Made by a program: the position numbers and the translations under genes. Shown here piece by piece: positions 17,901-28,600 of a DNA stretch of 64,000 bases (position 1 is the first letter of the stretch; every line of letters starts with the position of its first letter). The DNA lies in NCBI GenBank assembly GCA_947457465.1, contig CANGWB010000001.1, positions 186,001-250,000 on the forward strand, read 5' to 3'. Source of the DNA: Chitinophagaceae bacterium. GTDB lineage: Bacteria; Bacteroidota; Bacteroidia; Chitinophagales; Chitinophagaceae. The notes beneath the pieces are model-generated. The model worked only from the letters and a program-made list of their open reading frames with translations. It made no database searches and was not told where the DNA came from.

Positions 17901-19618
17901 GGAACACCGTTAACCAAAGTAGTTGCGGTAGCTACCGGATTATTCAGTATCACATCGGTATTCGGGGTGATGCTGCTGCCCAAAGCACTCAGCAGCACAT
18001 CCAGCTTAGTAGGTTGATACGCCATCAACACAGAAAGCTTGATGGGAGTACCCTGACAAGTAAAGAGGTGCACTGGCGTATTCGGATCGGGCGTGTTTTG
18101 TAATTGACTGAGCGCACTAAGATTATTCAGATACGCACCACCGTTATAAGCATAGCTCTCCGCACCACCGAGCCCGTAGGTGATAGCTGTGAACGTAGAG
18201 TCACTCGTCACAACGCACTGGGCCTGTGCTGAAGGCCATCCTTTTACCACCACCGAATAACCCGGACGGTTCGGATGGGGATATACATGATTAAACGTGG
18301 AAGAACCATCGATGCGAAGCGATGAAACACCATTGGTCGGTATGATGATGGTGACATAATTCACAACGATAGACTGTCGGTTATTTCGATAAAATCCGAT
18401 CCGCTTGATCGACTGTTCCAGCGGACTCAAATACACCATTTCGGGATCACCCTGACTGCCCGGGTTACAAGTTGCCGATCCGGACATAAACTGCGCCACT
18501 GCAATGGGTTTATCAGCCTCGATGACATCAGCCGTATTACTGGTGAACTGATAAATGCCATTCACGGCACCGGTGAGTGTTACGCCGTTTCGTTTCACCA
18601 CGGTACCAGCCTCTTTCACAGCAACCTTATATACGGAGATCATGAAGACAGAAGCATTGATCGCCGTGACAGAATTTGCCGTAGAGAATGGAGCGGTAAG
18701 GTATAGCTTACCCCAAGTTTGAGTTGGAAAGCATTGCTGCATGTCGTTGTCGCGACCCGAGCCGGTTCCGCAAGCGAGTTCCCCTCGGGTGCGGCTGCTT
18801 CCGGAGAATACAGCGATCGGGTAGCAATCACCCGATGCATTGGCCACCGATTTGATCCTGGATCCGGTGAGCTGTGGTCCGTTTCCGTCAGCATCAGATG
18901 GAGCAACGAACTGATAGATCTCGCCTTTATTCAAGTTTACATAAAACGGAACGCCGGCGGGTTTACCCGTGAGGGTGGTGACAGCAGGAATAACCTCAAT
19001 TCGTGTATTGTCTTCCTTAGCAATCGTGTAACACCAGGAATAACCCGGTCCGCCTGCATTGACCTGATAGCTGTTGATCGAAGTATAGGCATATCCCCAA
19101 GATTCGATCGGCAACAACATTGTTGCCCCGGAGGAGACGCTTCCGAAAATATGGGCGTAGGCAACAATCGGCACATCACTGATAATGTGAACAGATCGAT
19201 TGAACGTATTCTCGGAACCCAATCCACCGAAGCTTACCGGTAGGTCGAACAAGCGACAATCCAATCCGGTTACGCTCGCACCATAGTTATTAGTGGGCGT
19301 GTTCACTCCTTTGGGTAATAGCCGTGAAGCCAATACTGTTCCGGCAGGCACTACATATACCGAATCCCAGATCAGTGTTCTTCCTTTAACGATGACGCGC
19401 ACATTGGCAGTTTGTTCTGCGCTGAAGTACAATACCATGTCCTGCGCGTTGCTTTGCCCTGGCTCCATGAACTGATGGTGCCCATAGCCCACCCGGAATT
19501 CTTTCCCTCTGTTGGAAAGAACTGCCGTTTGGGCAAAGAGCGAACCGTTGGCGGTCAGCAGCAAGCCAACCGCCAGCAGGAATCTCCCCGCTCGGTACCA
19601 ATTCGAAAGTCTCATCAT
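14936..19618 (-). CDS. Giant PKD-repeat surface protein with T9SS type B sorting domain
   Basis: A 1,560-residue secreted protein. Signal peptide (LLAVGLLLTANGSLFAQ), then an about 470-residue N-terminal block (GKEFRVGYGHH...MVLYFSAEQTANVRV...PIVAYAHIFG) that resembles the IgGFc-binding N-terminal domain, then a string of PKD/Ig-like beta sandwiches with at least seven PKD signatures (for example WYWDFGNG, WNFGDPNA, WSFGDGNTS, WNWNFGDGTTS). It ends in a gliding-motility-associated (CHU_C) domain, VPNVFSPNGDGIHDLWNI...GTYYYIVQLKNG, the type B signal of type IX secretion. Likely displayed on or released from the surface as an adhesin. A recent 515-bp tandem duplication lies inside. It is 10 bp downstream of the larger cargo gene; ATG 19615 is an alternative start. 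Confidence 0.93.
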   Translation of the reverse strand: MMRLSNWYRAGRFLLAVGLLLTANGSLFAQTAVLSNRGKEFRVGYGHHQFMEPGQSNAQDMVLYFSAEQTANVRVIVKGRTLIWDSVYVVPAGTVLASRLLPKGVNTPTNNYGASVTGLDCRLFDLPVSFGGLGSENTFNRSVHIISDVPIVAYAHIFGSVSSGATMLLPIESWGYAYTSINSYQVNAGGPGYSWCYTIAKEDNTRIEVIPAVTTLTGKPAGVPFYVNLNKGEIYQFVAPSDADGNGPQLTGSRIKSVANASGDCYPIAVFSGSSRTRGELACGTGSGRDNDMQQCFPTQTWGKLYLTAPFSTANSVTAINASVFMISVYKVAVKEAGTVVKRNGVTLTGAVNGIYQFTSNTADVIEADKPIAVAQFMSGSATCNPGSQGDPEMVYLSPLEQSIKRIGFYRNNRQSIVVNYVTIIIPTNGVSSLRIDGSSTFNHVYPHPNRPGYSVVVKGWPSAQAQCVVTSDSTFTAITYGLGGAESYAYNGGAYLNNLSALSQLQNTPDPNTPVHLFTCQGTPIKLSVLMAYQPTKLDVLLSALGSSITPNTDVILNNPVATATTLVNGVPYFQYELPGTYVFNGVDTFNIPIKAYNPNIENCYNRDDLSIAIIVKAKPKADFTYTHSGCTLDAVNFTGSSPTPNGYNVQTFNWTFPGGVTANGQNQVRLLPPGINDIRLSVVTADGCASDTLKRITVYDKPPAEFRVNPSQLCVGTSFTLVDTSSASIAVNSWYWDFGNGVTQTVTTGPTVTYTYPAAGTYTIKHVTKSSATCVSDTVTRTVTVFHKPTVNFTNNASGCLSPAGVVQFTGTASTPDAQTFSGYNWNFGDPNANGSNPNTSTLQNPSHSYQQGTYTIKFWATTINGCVDTSTQLLTFNLKPAITYTALNAVCENAPAFSIASANVTNGVTGTGVYSGPGTTAAGQFNPALAGYGTHTIKYVFTSAAGCADSVTQTILVHARPRTNFTIPAGGCLPVGGLVTFTNTTNIPDGQGVTWLWNFGDPNASGSNPNTSTLQNPSHNYGDGTYSIKLEATTANGCFKDTTIQATFKVKPSLSYATLSPVCENAPAFSIASATVTNGVTGTGVYSGTGTTAAGQFDPGAAGPGIHTITYTYTSSGGCVATITSTIQVYPRPTSTFTLSGNGGVCLGQPITITPTATVSSGSITTWSWDLGNTQTPVNTNGNPFNVNYTPAGSYTVQLTTTSNNGCISLVTTRPVTINALPVADFALPTTAVCMPGGATNFTNQSSIAGGGILSCQWSFGDGNTSTQTNPSNVYASIGNYPVTLVVTSAAGCTHSITKTMNNFVQKPVASFRVSPAEICQGADNQFTDQSSAFTGTMQNWNWNFGDGTTSTATNPVKRYTLPGNYNVTLTVTNTAGCVSDPFAVPVIVHLQPVIDAGINYVVQQGTQLTLRATANSPTLLFQWSPPVGLSDPTVLNPVLTAVQDQTYTLTAIGDFGCRATDQMTVKILKLVTVPNVFSPNGDGIHDLWNIPNLADYPGSTVEVFNRYGQSVFYSIGYNTPWNGARNGQALPVGTYYYIVQLKNGFKPLSGSVTILR
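16220..17250 (-). repeat. About 515-bp tandem direct repeat inside the PKD protein gene
   Basis: Two adjacent copies with a period of about 515 bp. The same text, with scattered changes, recurs at 16415 and 16930 (CENAPAFSIAS segment) and at 16560-16620 and 17075-17135 (NWNFGDPN.GSNPNTSTLQNPSH segment). Each unit is one PKD domain plus one Ig-like domain. Confidence 0.85.
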
Positions 19619-19628
19619 ATTTACTTCA

Positions 19629-22600
19629 TCATCTCACCAGGTTCACGGAGCCTTTGCGTTGAACGCGTTCTCCGGTACGAAGCAAGATGTCACATACATA
19701 GATATAAACACCGGATGGCTGTGGTTGCCCTTTGTGGCTACCATCCCAAGCCAGTGCCTGGTTAGTTGATTCAAATATTCGCTCGCCCCACTGGTTGTAC
19801 ACAGAGAAACGCATACTGCGGATCACATTGCTGTATACCTGTAACACGTCGTTCAATCCGTCATTGTTCGGCGTGAAGCTGTTGGGGATATAGATCTGTT
19901 CGGTCACGGTCTGCCCAGTCACTGGACCCGATACTGCCGGAATACATCCTCCATTGGCGCGAACACGCAACGTAACAGATGTGCCCAATGGCAGACCCGT
20001 AATGGTATGAGTCAATCCAAGTGTTCCGGAAGAAGGCGTGATCCAGGTAGCACCATTATCGATGGATACTTGATAAGAAGCTGCACCCGCAACGGCGTTC
20101 CAGCGCCATACAATGATGCTGGTGCCTACTGAATCCACGACAGCAATTGGGGCCACCAGATTCGGAAGAATATTTGCATAGGCTCGATCTCGGGTACTGC
20201 TCGGACAACCATTGATCACCGCTTCGGCCCAGACAGATGTGAGTGCCGTTACATTGTTCAACACAAACGTAGTACCCGTACCAAGAAGCGTTCCGCCCGT
20301 AGCAGCATTATACCAGTTATATACACCGCCGGCAACCGGATTCTGAATAGTAAAGGTTGCATTGGCTCCGATACATACATATACGGTATCCTGCGTGATG
20401 GCAACCGTCGGCCGCGGATTGATCGTGACCGGCTTGGTCGTGTCACCGATACAACCGTCAGCCGCTACTGCACGCAAACGAACGTTATAAGTGCCCGGCG
20501 TTGCAAACGTGTATTGCGGGTTCTGCAAGATAGAGGTGCCGTTCGTTGGCGGATCGTTGAAATTCCAGCTCCATGAGTTGACCGCTACGTTGTTACTGGG
20601 GACAGACGTACCGTTAAACTGAAGCGGTGTACCCAAACATCCGTTTCCACTGACGGTAAAGTTCGTGAGCGGTGCCGCGATCACATTGATGTTCAGATTC
20701 ACTTCCACTGAACCATCACATCCCTCCAAACTCGGATCGTATACTTTGATGGGAATTGAATAGGTACCGGTCTGTGTAAACGTATACTGTTGTGGCAAGG
20801 TGTAGATATAGAATTTACGTCCGTTCACCACCACCGAATCGATCGGCACCGGATTGTTCTGCGTCACATTCGCATTGGGCGTCAGTGCTGAAATACCACT
20901 GAGCTGCCATTCGAGTTTTGTCGGACGAAGCGATATCTGCATTGTGATACGGAACGGAGTTCCCTTACACGTATATGAACTAGCCGCACCGGTATTGAAT
21001 ACGTTGTTGAACGTCGGCAACGCACTCAAATTCTTGACCAATGTTCCCGCATTATAACCATAGCTCTCCACTGATCCCAATCCGTAGGTGATCGCATTGA
21101 ATGCACTATCGCACTGAATGATGTGCTGGGCCGCTGCACCACCCAGATTGTGTCGCACACAACTATAGCCTGGCAAGGCCGGATGTGCAAATACATCGGT
21201 GAATGTGTTGATGCCATCAATAGTGAGGGAGCTAAGTCCGGCAGTCGGCAACACTACATTGATATAATTATTGTTGATCGAGAACTGATTGGTCGAGTAA
21301 AATACCGCGCGCTTGATACCCTGCTCAATCGGACTGATATACATCACCTCAGGGTCGCCGTTACCAGTTGGACCAGCCAAACCCGGACACTCATTGGCGC
21401 TGGTAGAGATCATGTACTGCGCTACCATCACAGGTTTATCAGATTCGATATAGCTGGCCGTACTCGGACCCGTACCGGTTGTGATACCGAACTCATAATA
21501 ATTACCGGGCACCACCAAGGTAGCCGGATTAAGTATCACTCCATTACGACGTACTACCGTGGTCGGGTCTTTCACCATCACACGCCATCTGTTCGAATTG
21601 TACTGTGTATTGGATGCTGAATTCGCCGTACCGAATGTCAGATACTTGGTTCCCCAGGCCTGATTCGGAAATACTTGTTGAATGAAGTTGTCTCCGTTCG
21701 AGAAATAACAGATCGCTGTACGGCTGCTGCCCGAGAATACACCGATCGGGAAACATTTGCCGCTGGCATTGGGAATAGATTTCACGCGGCTACCCGACAT
21801 ATCCGTTCCGGCAGATCCGCTGACAGTACCCATGACCTGATATACTTGTCCACGGTTCAGATATACCTGGAACGGAACACCAGCCGGACGACCACCTTTC
21901 GTAGCTACTGCTGGCGTGATCTCTACCAGCGTACTATCTCTGTCCGCAACCACCGTAAACCATGAATAACTGTTATTACTATAGTACTGACTGGAGTTTA
22001 GTGTAGTGTACTCATATCCCCATGCACCAGTAGGCAGCAACAATCCGGCACCGGACGTAGATCCATCCAGAATGTGCGCATACGCAACAATGGGTTTATC
22101 ACTTTCAATGCTGATGCCTCGATTAAACAAGCCTTCATCAGTAAGACGTGCATCAACCAATCCGTTCTCCGGCATGAGGTCGCTCACCCGAACGGTATTC
22201 GCCGGGATCGCATAGTTACGGATCCAGTTAGTGCCATTGACTCTTACCGTCACATTCGCCGAATCCTCCGCACTCAAATACAGTACCATTGACTGTGAAT
22301 TCGAGAAGTCAAAACTGTAGTGATGTCCATAACCAACCCAGAAACGACGACCACGGTTCGAAGTGTCGAGCGTATTAGAAGGCGGTGCGGCAGGTGGCGG
22401 AGCCTGACCGTCGGTCATACCGGTGAATCTTCCGAGGAAGCTGAGGTTCGGTTCGGTGATCACATTCATCAGATCATCTACGGCACTGTTTGAAGATACA
22501 AACCAAGTGCCGGCCGGAACGGTACGTCCCATTTTCACCGTGTTCTCTCTTGGAATATTACGCATCCAAGGATCGATATAATACTGACGGTTGGTAAATC

Positions 22601-25600
22601 CGGTCGGTGTACTTCCGGAGATCGATACATCTGTATAATAATACATGGACGCCTGACCCGCTGCCAGTCCGGGAGGAATGACACCGGAGTAACGACGTAT
22701 ATCTACAGTAGAAGGAACCGTAGCACCCCAAGTGATCTTCTGTACGGTATCGGTACCGAACATATAATATTGCGTGATGCCCGGTGCAGGCGCGGCCGGT
22801 GTAGCAGGCAGTACCGGTGGTGTTACCGTCGGCAAGAATTCATAAGCACCGAGGTCAGGTACACCGGCAGTCAATGTAGTCGGACGCGCGGCGCCATTGA
22901 TGTCAACGTTATTATCAATTAGCTGTTCTCCACGACCGTGCATGGCCCACACATCAGGATTCGTCGGATCAGGCTGCAATTCATCTCCTGCTGCAAAAGC
23001 GGGCGTGTAGGAAATGGAATTGAAATCCCAGTTCTGTGCATTGCGCCAATCTTGCAGGGTTGCATATCCGGTTGTTCCGAAATTGACCAAGGTGGTACCA
23101 TTTGTTTTGAACATATTATAATCCGAATAGATAGCGGATACATTCACATAGTAAGCTGCGCGACCTGCTCCGGAGTTATAGAAAATGTTATTACGGATAT
23201 CAGATACGCCGGCAGTGGTGGTGCTGTGACTGAAATATGCCGCCACATTGGTTGTACCGGTGCCGGTTCCACTGGATACAACGGTATTATTATAATACTT
23301 CACACCGCCATTTCCACCAGTTCCGTAAAGTCCGTACAAAGTAGCACCCGTAGATCCAACGTTGATCACGTTGTTGCGGGTAAAATTACCTTGCATGGTT
23401 GTCAAATAGATGCCATATACAGCAGCCGTCTGTGTACTTTTCAAGATCACCTTATTGTTAGAAACACTACCGGTGTTTTGAACGGCTCCACATCCGGTTC
23501 CATAAATGCCATATGATGTTTGAGTGGTAGTGCCACCGATCACCTTGTTACCATTGACCTGGTAGGCAGAATCCAAGTTATTTGCATATACCCCGTATCC
23601 GATCGCCGAGCGGGTATCGAGTAACGCAACCTCATTTTTGCTGACAGACGTGAAGTTGCTGTTGCCTACATACACCCCGTTGTTATTGAAGCCGGAAACG
23701 AAATTGCTATCGATGTTATTATTCGATGTAACCAGGGTAGCAGAAGTACCGGTGTAATAAATACCCTGCGTACCACCGATCACGGTGTTTCCTTTGATCG
23801 TGTTGTTAGTACCCACCAGGCTTCCGAAAACACCGGCAACCGTGGTACCGGTTCCGGTTCCCACTGGTGCAATAACCCGACAATTCAATAAACTGTCAAA
23901 AGAGGCAATGCCGGCAAATTCAACCGCACGCCCGTTGGTTGCGTTGGTAGCTGTGATGGTGATGCCGCGGAAAGTGATGTACTGTGCACTGTCAAGTTCA
24001 AGTGTATAATTGCTTGTAGCCAGCGTAGCATCAAATGTGAGATTCACGGATGTGGCATTCCCATTGGCACTTTGGAAGGTAACCCGACTAGTTGGCGATG
24101 CACCCGTAATGCGACGAATACGAACTTGCTCAGTATACGTACCGGGGGCAACATTGAACGTAACCGCACCACCGATACCACAATCCATCACCGCAACAGC
24201 TTCCACAAAGGAGTTGAAGTTCACGCCGGTTGGATAGTTAGTCGGTTGAGTATTGTTGATCGTATACACGCCCGGAGGGAATGGCGGGTTCATAGTCACC
24301 TGTACGGGTGTCGACGTGGCCGACTGTCCGCTACAAGTCATCACACACTGATACCAGAAGCTACCGCTGGCAAGGATCGTTGTGTCGGCGAACAGACGAG
24401 TTCCACCGAGGTTGGTCCACGGACCGGTTGCAGAGTTTCCAACCTGCCATTGGAAAGTCTGACCCGCACCGGCAGAGTTACCACTCAGATCCAACAGGAT
24501 CGGAGTACCGATACACATACCCACATTCGGTGTGGCCGTAGCAGCACCACTGGCCGGTGGTGCAATACAGTTGGGAACAGTGAACTCCCAAGCTCCGATA
24601 TCGGGCGTGGTGGCACTACGAGGAGCATTCATGATATCCGATGTGATGCCCACGGGTGCAGCCTTATTATCAAGTGTAACACTACGAGGTTTAAAGTCGC
24701 CGGTTGCCGCGTTTGTATAGAATGGGTTGATGGTGACAGAATTCGCATCCTGTGTGGTGGCCGCCTGCCAAGCAGCCAATGTGGTACGATTGGTGCCATC
24801 AAAGCCGACATGAGATTGGGGAGCTGTCAGATAGAAATTGTTGTTATTGGAAGTGTAGGTGGTCGTAGCCGTTGCGAAGTACAGACCAACTTTGGTTCCT
24901 TGTCCGCCACGAGCGATGGAGATCAAGTTATTCTTGAAGTCAAGTCCGGCAGCAGCTGTGATCTGATAGAATGCATAGGCGAGGCTAGTTGTGGAGGCCG
25001 CTGCATCATCAAAACTGATAGTATTGTGATAACACCATACATTATCAGAGCTGCTGTTATACACGCCATAGAGGGCACCAGCAGAACGAATATCGTAGAT
25101 GGCGTTGTTGCTGATCACATTCTCCAAGCCACTAAGCGCATCGGCACCCGTTAAATAAATACCATAGAAGGCCGACGTGCTACCCGGATCCCCACCGAAT
25201 GGATTGAAGATCCGGTTCTTATTGATGCTGACTTTCGTATTCAGGCCGGTCATATAACAACCATAGAATGTGGTTGGCGTGGCGCGGTTAGGTCGCGTAA
25301 TCCGGTTGGATTCGATCAGCGTATTGAAATTACCCAAGTGGTATGTACCATATAGATAGAAGTCGCGGATCGTATTATCGATGATCTTGTTATTGCCTAC
25401 CGCATTGGTAGTACTACCCACCAGGGTGATACCATAGTATCCGCCGATGATCGTATTCTTCTCAATGATGTTTCCATCACTTTCGTTCAGGCCGGAAGTA
25501 GTAGGTGTATCACCCGCACTGTTCACGATGCCTGCGAAGTTAGTCGACGTAGAAGTTGTATTCAGCGTGATTGTACATTTCCGGATCACATTGGAATCGG

Positions 25601-28600
25601 CACCATTGGTAAGATGGAATCCATATCCGAAATCAGTAGCCGTACTTCCCTGCGGCACCACATTCAAACTGTCGAAGATGAAATAATCCGTTCCGCTCAA
25701 TTTAAATACAGCACGCTGAGCCGTATTGGTAGAAAGGAAGGTGATGGTTTCACCGTTACCATTGAATGTAACGGTATTCACCGCCGATGTACCCTGTACA
25801 AAGGTCATGTTCACCTGTTCATTATACGGACCAGAACCAGCGACCACATTGAATACAATGGGACCTGCGATACCACAACGCAAGGCTGCATAAGCCGCAT
25901 TGAAACTGTTGTAGTTAGTACCCGCAGTTGGCTGATTTCGATTGATGGTGTAGGTGCCAGCAGGGAACAACGCATTCACCAATACCTGTACCGGTGTAGA
26001 GAAGGTTGTGTTTCCGGAACAAGTAACCGCACAGCGATAGTACAAGGTGATAGTCGGATTCAGGTTGTAATTCGGATTGTTCTGTGAGGTACCGATGTTA
26101 GTCCATGGACCCGCAAGACTGGTCGCCGATTGCCACTGATAGGTCTGCCCAGTACCGAATGAGTTATTGATCAATCCGAGTGAAACCGGTTCGTTGGGAC
26201 AGATCGGGGCGGAAACAGTCGACGTTGCATCGCCAGCTGTCGGTGGTGTTGCACAAGCCGGTACCGTAAACTCCCAGGCACCGATATCGGGTGTAGTAGC
26301 ACTGCGCGGAGCACCCAAGATATCGGATGTAACACCCACAGGCGTTCCTAGATCATTCAGTGTGGGAGCCGTAGGCCGCAAGTTGCCGATAGCAAAATTG
26401 AGATAAGATGGATCGATGATTACAGAGTTCGCATCTTGTGTAGATGCCGCTTGCCAGTTAGCCAAGGTGGCCTGATTGGCTGTACCCCACACGCCATAAT
26501 TCGCAGAGGCAGAAGGGGTGAAATAAATATTATTGTTATTGGAAGCGATGACGCTGGCCGTGGATGCCGCATGTATACCGGCACGCACAGTCGCTCCACC
26601 GCGATTCAACGAGATCAAGTTGTTCTTGAATTCAATACCTGCTGCTACGGTTGTCTGATAAAAGCCGCGGGTCAGCTCAGTAGCTACGGCTGTACTGGCT
26701 GCATCATCAAAAGAGATGGTATTGTGGTAGTAGAAAATATTATCTGAGCTCAAGTTGTAAATACCATAGAGCGATCCATTGCTCTTGATGTCGTAGATTA
26801 CGTTGTTGGTGACCCGGTTTTCCAGACCGGCCAAGGCATCCACTCCGGTAGTATAGATGCCATATGCGTCATTGGTAGTGGTAGTTGCCCCATCGAATAG
26901 GCTGTGGATGTAATTTGCGTTGATACGAGCATTGGTGCTGAGTCCGGTGAAATAAATACCATAGATAGCAGTAGCACTGTTGGCACGGGTCGGGCGAGTG
27001 ATATCATTCGACTCGATCAGCGAATTGAAAGTTCCATTCATCAAGAACCCATACAAATAGAACTCTTGTATTTTATTTCGGATGAATCGGTTGTTCTGAT
27101 TGGCCAAGGTGCTGCTGCCCACATTGGTGACGGAATAATATCCGCCGATGATTGTATTGTCGCTAAATGTGTTTCCGTCACAATTAGCACTACCGGTTGC
27201 ACTGGCAGAAGTTGCACTGGAGCTGATCACCACAGGGGTGAAGTTCGTGCTGGTCGAAACAGCATTGGCTTCGATGGTACACTTGCGGAATGTGTTGGAG
27301 TCGGCATCATTGATCAGTTGTACGGTAAATCCAAACTCCGTGGCGGTTGCTCCGGTAGCGGTAATCTGTAAACTATCGAACACAAAATGATCGGCACCGT
27401 TCAGTTTGATGACAGCCCGCTCGTTGGTATTGGTAGAGAGGAAGCGGAGTTGTCGTCCGTTTCCGTTGAAGGTGATCTTGTTGGTGACGGATGCACCGAA
27501 TACGGGTGTGATGATCAGTTGTTCGGTGTAGGGGCCGGAAGCAGCATCTACATTAAAAGTAACCGGACCGTTGATACCGCACTTGATATAATTATAAGCA
27601 TCATTGAAACTGGCAAAGTTGATGCCTCCTGTAGGAAGGGCGCTGTTGATCGTGAAGGTGCCGGAAACAAGTCCGGGTGTAGTGACGAGGATGGACGTGC
27701 TGTTCGACGACTGGCTGCTGTTCGTACAAGAAACCACACAACGATAGTAGGTAGTCACTACCTGTGTTCCACTATAGAAGGAGGTGGTGGCGCCGGCGAT
27801 ATTAGTCCAGTTGGTGTTATCAGGAGAAGATTGCCATTGATACGTGATGCCGGAAGCAATGGTTTGCCCGCTCAGGGTAAGACTGATGGTTTGTCCGGCA
27901 CAGGCAAAAATAGGGTTGGCCGCTGCCGTACCGCCGGTAGGCGCACCCGCACAAGCAGTTGCGGGCGTCCAGACAAAAGTGATGTTTGGACGACTTGTCT
28001 GTAACCCTGAGTTAGTGGTGGTGGTTGAACCGCAGAGATTATCCAGGTCGTCGGCACGGTAATTATGGGAGCCGTTGAAAGACAATCCGGTAGTCCAGGG
28101 AACAACGGGATTTTCAGTAAAGAGGGTTCCCGCCGCGGTGTTTGCATCTCCATTACAAACCTCAACGAGAATGTTGTCGGTTCCGTTCCAGTTGAACGCA
28201 GAAGGGAGCGTGAATGTATTCACACCCTGAACCGGTTGATAGTTGGTTGCCACTGTTGCAACGGTTGGACCAGAGAATGCATCCCAAGTAGCAGTAGCCA
28301 ATGAAGTGGAGGTCGTATGTCCGATACGGATCTGATAGGCTTCGATCACACCGGCTGTGCCAACCGATACCACATTGTATTTGATGGCTGTAATCAGACC
28401 GGGTCCCATCCCAGCTGCCGTTAACTCAGACGCGCGGTAGAGATACTGCATGCGAGAGCCTTCATAAAAATCCTGCAACGGACATGGGTAGGTGGTAGTT
28501 CCATTCCCTACCGTGCCGGTACCAATATTAATGTCCACTTGAGCCAACGATTGCTTCGGAATACAGAATGAAACGATCAAGGCAAACAAACTGATGACAA

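Noticed and set aside
24072-25154. A 360-codon plus-strand reading frame inside the giant beta-helix gene, and similar long frames at 16016-16951 and elsewhere in 15-28 kb
   Set aside because: They are antisense to repetitive coding DNA; the products are Arg/Ser/Thr-rich, without domains, and the minus-strand frame is continuous with clear Ig, beta-helix and PKD motifs.
22857-27972. The regularly spaced repeats looked like a possible CRISPR or satellite array
   Set aside because: Unit length (1.7 kb) and codon-preserving divergence show protein module duplication, not short direct repeats with unique spacers.
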